The position numbers were made by a program, and so were the translations under genes. Below, piece after piece: positions 34,528-42,154 of a stretch of DNA of 64,000 nucleotides. The stretch comes from CAZIXN01 sp039180415. Its GTDB lineage: Bacteria; Planctomycetota; Phycisphaerae; Phycisphaerales; Phycisphaeraceae. The notes beneath the pieces are model-generated. The model saw only the letters and a list, made by a program, of their open reading frames with translations, was not told the DNA's origin and did not search any database. The stretch covers positions 1-64,000 of the forward strand of contig JBCDDH010000001.1 in NCBI GenBank assembly GCA_039180415.1, written 5' to 3'. Each line of letters opens with the position of its first letter. Position 1 is the first letter of the stretch.

Positions 34528-35733
34528 ATGCAGCTGCTGATCGTTCACCCGGCCGAGCCCGACCCGCGTGCCCCGCTGACCCCGGCGGTGGCCAAAGCGT
34601 GGATCAGTAAAGGGCTAAGCGTGAGCGTCCAGTCGGGCGTCGGCCTGCACGCGGGCAGCGACGACGACGCGTGGGCGGACGCGGGCTGTGAGGTGGTCGC
34701 GCACGACACCAACGGCCCGGCGTGGGGCGCGGCCGATGTGGTCGCGTGCGTCGCGGCCCCGCCGGTCGAGGCGATCGGCGCGATGAAGCGCGGGGCGGTG
34801 CTGGTCGGCATGCTTGGCTCGGCTCAGGACCGCGCGGTTACGCAGGCGTGCTTGGATGCGGGCGTCTCGGCGATCGATCTGGCGTTCCTGCCGCGGACCA
34901 GCCGGGCGCAGGCGATGGACGTGCTGTCCAGCCAAGCCAATCTCGCGGGCTACAAGGCGGCGGTTTTGGCGGCGTCGCATCTACCCAAACTGATGCCCAT
35001 GATGATCACCGCCGCGGGGACGCTGCGGCCGAGCAAGGTGTTCGTGCTGGGCGTGGGCGTCGCCGGGCTGCAGGCGATCGCCACGGCGAAGCGGCTGGGC
35101 GCGCAGGTCGAGGCGTTCGACGTCCGTGCGGCGACGAAGGAACAGGTTGAATCGTTGGGGGCGCGGTTCGTCGAGATCGATCTTGGGCCGGGTGACGACG
35201 ACGCCTCGACCGCCGGCGGTTACGCCAAGGAACTCACCGACGCGCAGAAGCAGAAGCAGGCCGAGGGCATGCACCGGCTCATGGTCGCCGCCGACGCGGT
35301 GATCGCCACGGCCGCGGTATTTGGCAAGGCCCCGCCGCTGCTCATCCCGCAGGAGACGGTGGACGCCATGCCGGCCGGGAGCGTCATTGTCGATCTCGCG
35401 GCGTCGCCCGCGCACGGCCGGGGCAACTGCGCCGCGACCCGGCCCGGCGAGACCTACACGATCGACAACGGCCCCACGATCGTGGGCACGCTCAACCTGC
35501 CCGCGACCGTGCCGACCCACGCGACCCAGGCTTTCGCGGGGAACATCGACCATCTGCTCAAAGACCTGGTCACGCCCGCCGTCGAAGCCCGCGAAGCCAA
35601 GGACGGCAAGCTCGCGGTCGAGGCCGCGCCGGCGTCGCTTCACCTCGACCTGTCCGACGAGTTGTTCGACGGCGCGGCCGTCATCCACAACGGCGAAGCG
35701 CGGCACGAACTGGTCAAGGCGGCGCTCGCCTGA
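34528..35733 (+). CDS. pntAA: NAD(P) transhydrogenase subunit alpha part 1
   Basis: 401 residues. The NAD(H)-binding domain I of proton-translocating transhydrogenase, in the split three-subunit form. Visible are the Rossmann GVGVAGLQAIATAKRLGAQVEAFDVR, the AKELTDAQKQKQAEGMHRLMVAADAVIATAAVFGKAPP mobile-loop region, and SVIVDLAASPAHGRGNC. The complex couples hydride transfer between NADH and NADP+ to the proton gradient. The membrane subunits pntAB and pntB follow. Confidence 0.93.
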   Translation: MQLLIVHPAEPDPRAPLTPAVAKAWISKGLSVSVQSGVGLHAGSDDDAWADAGCEVVAHDTNGPAWGAADVVACVAAPPVEAIGAMKRGAVLVGMLGSAQDRAVTQACLDAGVSAIDLAFLPRTSRAQAMDVLSSQANLAGYKAAVLAASHLPKLMPMMITAAGTLRPSKVFVLGVGVAGLQAIATAKRLGAQVEAFDVRAATKEQVESLGARFVEIDLGPGDDDASTAGGYAKELTDAQKQKQAEGMHRLMVAADAVIATAAVFGKAPPLLIPQETVDAMPAGSVIVDLAASPAHGRGNCAATRPGETYTIDNGPTIVGTLNLPATVPTHATQAFAGNIDHLLKDLVTPAVEAREAKDGKLAVEAAPASLHLDLSDELFDGAAVIHNGEARHELVKAALA

Positions 35734-35760
35734 ACGCTCAGGCCGCGTGGTGGTTTTTTC

Positions 35761-35795
35761 AATCCCCAATCCAAAATCCGAAACCCCACATTCAA
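35761..35795 (+). repeat. Heptanucleotide repeat between pntAA and pntAB
   Basis: Five consecutive 7-base units: AATCCCC, AATCCAA, AATCCGA, AACCCCA, CATTCAA. The period is exact and the first three share AATCC. It fills the spacer up to the pntAB start, leaving no normal ribosome site. It resembles the short tandem heptamer repeats (STRR) known from cyanobacteria. Confidence 0.5.
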
Positions 35796-35797
35796 TC

Positions 35798-36085
35798 ATG
35801 GACCCTTTCATCGCCGCCGTTGTCGTCTTCGTCCTCGCCGTGTTCATCGGCTTCGAGGTCATCACGAAGGTCCCGTCCACGCTGCACACGCCGCTGATGT
35901 CCGGCTCGAACGCCATCTCCGGCATCACGCTGGTCGGGGCGCTCATGTGCAGCTTCCACGACACGTTTTTCAGCGTCGGCGTCGTGCTGGGTTTCCTCGC
36001 CATGATCGCCGCCACGATCAACGTCGTCGGTGGTTACGCGGTGACCGACCGCATGCTCAAGATGTTTATTAAGGAAGACAAGTGA
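35798..36085 (+). CDS. pntAB: NAD(P) transhydrogenase subunit alpha part 2
   Basis: 95 residues, three membrane helices: FIAAVVVFVLAVFIGFEVI, SGITLVGALMCSF and VGVVLGFLAMIAATINVVGGYAVTDRML. VPSTLHTPLMSGSNAISGI and GGYAVTDRMLKMF are highly conserved in this subunit, which is the first membrane segment group of the transhydrogenase proton channel. It lies between pntAA and pntB, each gap being filled by a repeat. Confidence 0.94.
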   Translation: MDPFIAAVVVFVLAVFIGFEVITKVPSTLHTPLMSGSNAISGITLVGALMCSFHDTFFSVGVVLGFLAMIAATINVVGGYAVTDRMLKMFIKEDK

Positions 36086-36087
36086 TC

Positions 36088-36165
36088 GAACCGCGGAGGC
36101 GCAGAGATCGCGAAGCAAGCGATTTCTGATCTCCGCGTGCTCCGCGCCTCCGCGGTTCCTTTTTG
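36088..36165 (+). repeat. Long hairpin repeat between pntAB and pntB
   Basis: GAACCGCGGAGGCGC (36088-36102) pairs exactly with GCGCCTCCGCGGTTC (36144-36158). Inside lies a further GAGATC/GATCTC pair, and TTTTT follows the right arm. It looks like a mobile hairpin repeat of the ACCGCGGAGGCGC type that could also attenuate transcription into pntB. A related GAACCGCGGAGG core occurs inside uup at 28565. Confidence 0.6.
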
Positions 36166-36175
36166 AAGACCCGCC

Positions 36176-37615
36176 ATGCTCACCCTCGTCTATCTCGTTT
36201 CGGCCGTGCTCTTCATCTTGGGCCTCAAGATGATGGCCAAGGTGCCCACCGCCAAGCGCGGCAACCGTGTCTCGGCGCTGGGCATGCTCCTCGCCACCGC
36301 GGCCACGTTCTTCACGTTGTCGGGCGGCACCGCGATCTCGCTGATCTGGGTGATCGTGGCGTTACTGATCGGCGGGTTCATCGGGCTGCGGATGGCGACC
36401 AAGGTCGAGATGACCGGCATGCCGCAGATGGTCGCGCTGCTCAATGGGTTCGGCGGCGTCGCGTCACTGTTGGTGGCCACGGCCGACTACGCCAGGCTGA
36501 ATCGGGCTTTTGCTGTGGCAGCTTCGGAGCCTGCTCTCATTACCCCGCTCGATGAACTCGCAGCGAGTTTGTTTCCACCGACGGACATGATCACCACCGC
36601 CCTCGCCGCGCTTATCGGCGGGGTCACCTTCACCGGTTCACTCATCGCCTTCGGGAAGCTGCAGGGCGTGTCGTGGGTGCCGGATCAGCCGGTTCAGTTC
36701 CCGGGACAAAAGGTGCTGATCGCCGCGGGCCTTGCGGTCTGCCTCGTGCTCGCGATCGTCATGGCCGCGATGGGCGGCGGCGGCTGGGCGCTGATCCTCA
36801 TCGCGCTGATCGCGCTCGCCCTCGGCGTTCTGCTGGTCGTCGGCATCGGCGGGGCGGACATGCCCGTGGTCATCGCGCTGCTCAATTCCTACTCCGGGCT
36901 GGCCGCCGCGATGGCCGGGTTCACGCTCAACAACTACGCGCTGATCATCACCGGCTCGCTCGTCGGCGCGTCGGGCTTGATCCTCACGTCGATCATGTGC
37001 AAGGCGATGAACCGTTCGCTCGCCAACGTCCTGTTCGGCGGCATGGGCGCGGCGGTCGCGGGCGGCGGCAGCGCGATCGATGGCGAGGCCCGCGAGTCGT
37101 CCGCCGAAGACGCCGCGATCGTGCTCGAAGCCGCCGACGAGATCCTCATTGTCCCCGGCTACGGCATGGCCGTCGCCCAGGCCCAGCACGCCGTCAAAGA
37201 ACTCGCCCACGAGCTGACCGACAAGGGCAAGCGGGTGTATTACGCGATCCACCCGGTCGCGGGCCGGATGCCCGGGCACATGAACGTGCTGCTCGCCGAG
37301 GCCGGCGTGGAGTACGACGTCCTGCTCGACCTCGAACCGTCGAACAACCACTTGGAAACCGCGGACGTCGCGCTGGTCATCGGTGCCAACGACGTGACCA
37401 ACCCCGACGCACGGTCCAACGAAAGCAGTCCGCTCTACGGCATGCCGATCCTGAACGTGGATTCCGCTCGTACGGTTTTCGTGATCAAGCGGTCGCTGAA
37501 CCCCGGCTTCGCCGGCATCCAGAACCCGCTGTACTTCCAGGACAACACGCGGATGATCTTCGGCGATGCGAAGAAAGTCGTCACCGAGTTAGCGAACGAG
37601 CTCGAAGCGATTTGA
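36176..37615 (+). CDS. pntB: NAD(P) transhydrogenase subunit beta
   Basis: 479 residues. Membrane helices fill the first 290 residues; the NADP(H)-binding domain III follows (ILIVPGYGMAVAQAQHAV, YAIHPVAGRMPGHMNVLLAEA, GANDVTNPDA, KRSLNPGFAGIQNPLYF). Conserved channel segments include MVALLNGFGGVAS and GGVTFTGSLIAFGKLQG. Between them is a hydrophilic insert of about 25 residues (ARLNRAFAVAASEPALITPL) not usual for the family. Confidence 0.95.
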   Translation: MLTLVYLVSAVLFILGLKMMAKVPTAKRGNRVSALGMLLATAATFFTLSGGTAISLIWVIVALLIGGFIGLRMATKVEMTGMPQMVALLNGFGGVASLLVATADYARLNRAFAVAASEPALITPLDELAASLFPPTDMITTALAALIGGVTFTGSLIAFGKLQGVSWVPDQPVQFPGQKVLIAAGLAVCLVLAIVMAAMGGGGWALILIALIALALGVLLVVGIGGADMPVVIALLNSYSGLAAAMAGFTLNNYALIITGSLVGASGLILTSIMCKAMNRSLANVLFGGMGAAVAGGGSAIDGEARESSAEDAAIVLEAADEILIVPGYGMAVAQAQHAVKELAHELTDKGKRVYYAIHPVAGRMPGHMNVLLAEAGVEYDVLLDLEPSNNHLETADVALVIGANDVTNPDARSNESSPLYGMPILNVDSARTVFVIKRSLNPGFAGIQNPLYFQDNTRMIFGDAKKVVTELANELEAI

Positions 37616-37681
37616 CAGAAGCAGCTAACCGTTTCGGCTCCTGACCATTTGCCTGCCATCTACGTGTATTTCGGAGCATGT

Positions 37682-37921
37682 ATGCGTGAATGGACGCGCG
37701 GAGAACTCCAAGCTTTCGGAGCCGGTTCAAATATTCTGATCTTACTATCGATCGTCACGCTGGGCGGTCTCTATGCAGTGTCAGAGCTTGAGACTTTTGA
37801 TCTCAGTATGTGGTTAGTTACCGCCGGCGCGATAGTGGTATTGGGCCTGGGAATCGCCATCCGAGTTTATCTCATGCGAACGGGCCGCTCGACATCACCT
37901 TTCGGCCGGCCCGGTCGCTGA
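37682..37921 (+). CDS. Hypothetical small membrane protein
   Basis: 79 residues starting MREWTRGELQAFGAGSN, with two hydrophobic helices (ILILLSIVTLGGLYAVS and LVTAGAIVVLGLGIAIRVYLM) and a short basic tail. Composition is clearly less GC-rich than pntB. It lies 66 bp after pntB on the same strand. No family recognised; function unknown. Confidence 0.5.
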   Translation: MREWTRGELQAFGAGSNILILLSIVTLGGLYAVSELETFDLSMWLVTAGAIVVLGLGIAIRVYLMRTGRSTSPFGRPGR

Positions 37922-37977
37922 AAGATACGATCCTTCGGACGACTACCGTTCGATGTCGATCCGATTTCGCGGTTAAA

Positions 37978-38211
37978 TCACACCCCGCAAGACCCGTGCG
38001 GCTTCCCGCACCCGCATCCGCCGCCCCCCGGCGACGCCCACGGCTGCGACGTGCTCGCGGGCTTGCTCGCCTCTGCCATGAAGACGCTGTGCTGACGGCT
38101 CGCGAGGGTGCCACACTTCTCGCACGGCTCCGGTGAGTCGGCGTCGGCCATGCGGCGGATCGCTTCGGTCACGTGGGCACACGCCGGGCAGGCGAATTCG
38201 TAGACGGGCAT
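37978..38211 (-). CDS. FmdB-family zinc-ribbon protein
   Basis: 77 residues. The N-terminus MPVYEFACPACAHVTEAIRR and the second pair EPCEKCG form the FmdB/CxxC-CxxC zinc ribbon; the tail is glycine- and cysteine-rich (GGGGCGCGKPHGSC), which may bind another metal. Named after a regulator of formamidase, but most members have no known function. It follows clpS by 17 bp. Confidence 0.8.
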   Translation of the reverse strand: MPVYEFACPACAHVTEAIRRMADADSPEPCEKCGTLASRQHSVFMAEASKPASTSQPWASPGGGGCGCGKPHGSCGV

Positions 38212-38228
38212 GGGCTGGGGTTCCGGGG

Positions 38229-38654
38229 TCAGGTGCCGGGCACCGGTTCGATCGTGGTCTTCAACGGCGTCGCCGCGCCGCCCAACGACATGACCGCGTA
38301 CGGATCCGGGCCTTGCCCGGTGATCTGAGCCGCCTTCATCTCCGCGTGTTCCTTCGGGCCGGTCCACACGGCGCACTTGCCCGTGCGGTGGGCGGTGAGG
38401 GTGAAGCGGATCGCCTGGCCGGTTTCGATCTTGAGGATTTTGACGAGCGTGTCGATCACGAACTCGAACGTGTTGTGCGGGTCGTTGTGCAGGATGACCG
38501 CGTGCCGCGGCGGCGGCTTGGGGTTGGGCTTGGCCGCTTCGCGTGGTTTGGTCTGCCGTTGCGTCGACGTCGGTGGCGCTTCCGGCGCGGCGACGGCCTG
38601 GTCGGCTTCTGCGGATTGGGCGGGTTCTTCGGGCATGACCGTTCTGGATTCCAT
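38229..38654 (-). CDS. clpS: ATP-dependent Clp protease adaptor ClpS
   Basis: 141 residues. The ClpS core starts at about residue 50: RHAVILHNDPHNTFEFVIDTLVKIL, then TGQAIRFTLTAHRTGKCAVWTGPKEHAEMKAAQI, ending TTIEPV. This fold delivers N-degron substrates to ClpA/ClpC. The first 45 residues are Ala-, Pro- and Glu-rich and longer than usual. A Met six codons inside (38636) is an alternative start. The canonical DDxxT motif is seen as the variant HNDPHNT. Confidence 0.87.
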   Translation of the reverse strand: MESRTVMPEEPAQSAEADQAVAAPEAPPTSTQRQTKPREAAKPNPKPPPRHAVILHNDPHNTFEFVIDTLVKILKIETGQAIRFTLTAHRTGKCAVWTGPKEHAEMKAAQITGQGPDPYAVMSLGGAATPLKTTIEPVPGT

Positions 38655-38907
38655 CGTAAGCGGCGGGTTGCCGTGAGCCAACGACAATCTTCGGGGCACG
38701 TCCCAGAACCAGGCCGGTCCGAGAATGTCCGGCTTGCGTTTCCCCCGGGGCCGCCCGCTTTGCCCTACCCGGAACAGCCGGTTCATTTTCCCGATCGCCG
38801 CGGCTTATCCCGTCTCCGCAATCGTCCGATGTCCTCCGCAGCGGCCCGCGGTGCGCCCGGGCCGTCCGTGGTTGGTCCTTTATTCGCCGAATTTTCGCGG
38901 AGCCGAC

Positions 38908-39963
38908 ATGCACCTGGACACGATCCTCAAGACCGCCCTGGAGATGGACAGCTCCGACATCCACCTGGTCGCCGGCCACCCGCCGATGTGCCGGGTGCAG
39001 ACGGTGATGACGCCCATGGACTTCCCGGTGATCACCGGCGAGTCTGCGTTGGCGATGCTCAAGCACATGGCCCCGCCGGACCAGATCAAGACCTTCGAAA
39101 AGATCCGCGACGCCGACTTCTCTTACGAGGTCAAGGACGTCGGCCGGTTCCGTGTCAACGCCCACAGCCAGAAGGGCGTCGTCGGCATCGCGTTGCGTGC
39201 GATCAAGACCAAGATCCCGCCGCTCAAGAGCCTCAACTTGCCCGAGGTGATCTCGCGGCTGACCTATCTGCCCCGCGGCCTGATCCTGGTCACCGGGGAC
39301 ACCGGCTCGGGTAAGACGACCACGCTCGCGGCCATGATCGACGCGATGAACCGCCGTTACCACAAGCACATCATCACGCTCGAAGACCCGATCGAATACA
39401 CGCTCACTTCCAACAAGTCCGTGATCGAACAGCGTGAGCTGGGCATGGACACGCCGAGCTTCGCGTCGGGCCTGCGACACGTGCTGCGTCAGGACCCCGA
39501 CATCATCCTCGTTGGCGAAATGCGTGACCTCGAAACCACCGCCGCCGCGATCACCGCCGCGGAAACCGGCCACCTGGTTTTGTCCACGCTGCACACCGTC
39601 AACGCGTCGCACACCGTCGAACGTATCGTCGACATGTACCCCGCCGACCAGCAGAACCAGATCCGCTCGATGCTGGCCAACACGCTGCAGGCGGTGATCT
39701 CGCAGACGCTGTTCAAGCGGATCGACAAGCCCGGCATGGTGCCCGCGACCGAAGTGATGCTCTGTACCCCGGCCGTGCGGAACCTGATCCGCGAAGACCG
39801 CAGCTTCGAAATCCCCAACGTGATCGAGACCAACCGCGGCCTGGGCATGCAGACCCTGGATAACGCGATCGCCGAGCTGTACTTCAACGGCATGATCAGC
39901 CGCGAAGACGCGATCGCGCAGGCGGCGTACCCCGAGAAGCTCGAACGCCAGTTGGCGGCGTAA
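38908..39963 (+). CDS. pilT: Type IV pilus retraction ATPase PilT
   Basis: 351 residues. An N-terminal PAS-like domain (SSDIHLVAGHPPMCRV, the usual PilT start) precedes the hexameric ATPase core: Walker A GDTGSGKTTT, the Asp box EDPIE, Walker B IILVGEMRD, and the His box TGHLVLSTLHT. PilT drives pilus disassembly and twitching. The start at MHLDTILKTA is the first Met with family similarity. Confidence 0.94.
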   Translation: MHLDTILKTALEMDSSDIHLVAGHPPMCRVQTVMTPMDFPVITGESALAMLKHMAPPDQIKTFEKIRDADFSYEVKDVGRFRVNAHSQKGVVGIALRAIKTKIPPLKSLNLPEVISRLTYLPRGLILVTGDTGSGKTTTLAAMIDAMNRRYHKHIITLEDPIEYTLTSNKSVIEQRELGMDTPSFASGLRHVLRQDPDIILVGEMRDLETTAAAITAAETGHLVLSTLHTVNASHTVERIVDMYPADQQNQIRSMLANTLQAVISQTLFKRIDKPGMVPATEVMLCTPAVRNLIREDRSFEIPNVIETNRGLGMQTLDNAIAELYFNGMISREDAIAQAAYPEKLERQLAA

Positions 39964-40134
39964 CCGGCCGAGCCGCCGAAGCCGGGAGCGAGCAAATAAG
40001 AAGTCGTGTCGCGGAAGCGACGTGCGGAACGGACGAGAGACTTACACGGAGGCGTGAACGAGTAGGACACCCGGCGGCGAGCGGAACGCAATTTTTAGCT
40101 CCCGTCTTTGAACTCCTAACTCCGACGCAACGCG

Positions 40135-41358
40135 ATGCCGCAGTACCGCTACCAGATGAAGACCCCCGGGGGCGAGCTGACGACCGGCGTGATCAACGCC
40201 GAGAGCGCGCTCGCCGCGTCCCAGATGCTCCGCGGCCAGGGCAACGTCGTCCAGTCGCTCACGCCCGAGGGCGGCAGCGTCGCCGGGTGGATGGAGACGC
40301 TGCAGAAGCTCAACTACAGCTCCGGCCCGGCGCCCAAGGACGTCCTGAACTTCACGACACAACTCGCGGTGATGGTCCGAGCGGGCATCTCGCTCCGCGC
40401 CGCACTCGAAGGCATCGCTGAGCAGACCGAGAACGCCAAGTTCAAGCAGATCCTGTTTCAGATCAAGCAGGACGTCGAGTCCGGCAAGCCGTTCTCCGAT
40501 GCGCTGAACAAGTACCCCAAGCTGTTCGGCCCGCTGTACGTCAACATGATCCGTGCGTCCGAGATGTCCGGCCAGTTCAGCCATATGCTCGAACGCGTCG
40601 CGGCCTACCTTGCTCAACAGATCGAGACCCGGCGGATGGTCGTCGGCGCGATGATCTACCCGGTTGCGATCGCCGCGATGGCGATCGGCACGTCGATCTT
40701 CCTGCTCACCTTCGTGCTGCCTAAGTTCGCGGGCGTGTTCGAGGGCAAGGAGGCGGCCATGCCTATGCCGACCATCATCCTGATGGGCCTTTCGGGCTTC
40801 ATGCAGGTCTGGTGGTGGGCGGTGCTCTTGGGCATCATCCTCTTGTGCCTCACGCTGTTCTTCGTCGCGAAGACCGAACGCGGCGGTTACTGGCTCGACC
40901 AGCTCAAGCTCCGTGTCCCGATCTTCCAGAAGATGTTCCGGTCGCTGTACATCTCGCGGTCGCTGCACACGATGGGCGAACTCGTGAACGCCGGCGTGCC
41001 CATGCTCGACACCCTCGCGATCACCGGCGAGATCTCCGGCAACCGCTTGTTCGAGAAGCTCTGGAAAGGCGTCTACAACTCGGTCAAACAGGGCAAAAAG
41101 ATCACCCAGCCGATGCACAAGGGCAATCTCCTGCCCAAGGCCGTGGTGCAGATGATCAGCGCCGGCGAAGAGTCCGGCAAGCTCGGCGAAGTCCTCGACG
41201 AGATCTCCGGCTTTTACGCCAAGCAGCTCAAGGAAACGATCAAGACCGTGACCAGCATGATCGAGCCGATCATGATCCTCGTCATGGGTACGGTCGTCGG
41301 CTTCATCGCGATGGCGATCATCCTGCCGATCTTCAAGCTGTCGACGCTGGTGAGCTAA
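40135..41358 (+). CDS. pilC: Type IV pilus / type II secretion inner-membrane platform protein
   Basis: 407 residues with two GspF/PilC domains. The first cytoplasmic half has LNFTTQLAVMVRAGISLRAALEGIAEQ, with helices near residues 175-195; the second has SRSLHTMGELVNAGVPMLDTLAITGEISG and ends in a C-terminal helix. It is the membrane platform that works with the assembly and retraction ATPases. It lies 171 bp after pilT, on the same strand. Confidence 0.93.
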   Translation: MPQYRYQMKTPGGELTTGVINAESALAASQMLRGQGNVVQSLTPEGGSVAGWMETLQKLNYSSGPAPKDVLNFTTQLAVMVRAGISLRAALEGIAEQTENAKFKQILFQIKQDVESGKPFSDALNKYPKLFGPLYVNMIRASEMSGQFSHMLERVAAYLAQQIETRRMVVGAMIYPVAIAAMAIGTSIFLLTFVLPKFAGVFEGKEAAMPMPTIILMGLSGFMQVWWWAVLLGIILLCLTLFFVAKTERGGYWLDQLKLRVPIFQKMFRSLYISRSLHTMGELVNAGVPMLDTLAITGEISGNRLFEKLWKGVYNSVKQGKKITQPMHKGNLLPKAVVQMISAGEESGKLGEVLDEISGFYAKQLKETIKTVTSMIEPIMILVMGTVVGFIAMAIILPIFKLSTLVS

Positions 41359-41535
41359 CGCTGCACGCCGGCTGTTCCCGCTCGTCCGGAACAGGCGACC
41401 GGTTCTGACGCCTGTGGGGTTTGCGAGCAATACGCGTTTCAGCCGGGCCCGACGCCGGTATCGGACCGTTGCGAGACAACTCGACTGGCGATCCGAAGTG
41501 GCCGAAACGTAGGTTTGAAGGAAGCCATCCACCCC

Positions 41536-42129
41536 ATGCCCGCACTCGCCACTAGTTCCCGGCCGCCCGCTACTCGCCCGCGTCAGCGCGCGTGCGGTTT
41601 CACGCTCATCGAAGCGGCGCTGACGACGGTGATCGTCGGCACCGGCGTGCTCGCGCTCGTCGGCGCTCAGCAGGCGTACAGCGTCAAGAACGACTACGCC
41701 GTCCGCGCGAACCTCGCCCAGATGCTCGCCAACGAGATCCGCGAGCTCACCGCCAATAAGCCGCATCACGACCCGATCACCGGCACCGCGTTCCTCGGCC
41801 CCGAGCCGGGCGAGCTGTCAATCCAGGACTACGACGACCTCGACGACTTCGCGGGCACGGTCTCCGCGGGTCTGGGCGGCGGCCTGGTGTTCAACCCACC
41901 GATCAACGCCGCGGGCGTCGCCCTCGAAGACATGGACCGCTGGACCCAGGAGATCCGCGTGTTCAACGTTTGGCAGGACTACATCAGTCAGCCCGACAGC
42001 AACGCGTCGCTGATCCCGCTGGGCACGACCGACGTGATGCGGGTGACGGTCACGATGCGTTACCGCGAGAACGACGGTTCGCAGACCACGGTGACCACGA
42101 TGACGTGGGCCGTGCCCGAGGCCGATTGA
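41536..42129 (+). CDS. Type IV pilin-like protein (PilV-like minor pilin)
   Basis: 197 residues. The prepilin motif GFTLIEAALTTVIVGTGVLALVGAQQAYS has the Gly cleavage site and the Glu at +5 of mature pilins. The remainder is acidic and probably exposed (HHDPITGTAFLGPEPGELSIQDYDDLDDF). The start is the Met before the basic ATRPRQRAC leader. First of three prepilin-like genes after pilC. Confidence 0.8.
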   Translation: MPALATSSRPPATRPRQRACGFTLIEAALTTVIVGTGVLALVGAQQAYSVKNDYAVRANLAQMLANEIRELTANKPHHDPITGTAFLGPEPGELSIQDYDDLDDFAGTVSAGLGGGLVFNPPINAAGVALEDMDRWTQEIRVFNVWQDYISQPDSNASLIPLGTTDVMRVTVTMRYRENDGSQTTVTTMTWAVPEAD

Positions 42130-42154
42130 GTTTTTTTTGTCGCCGGGCCCGCCG

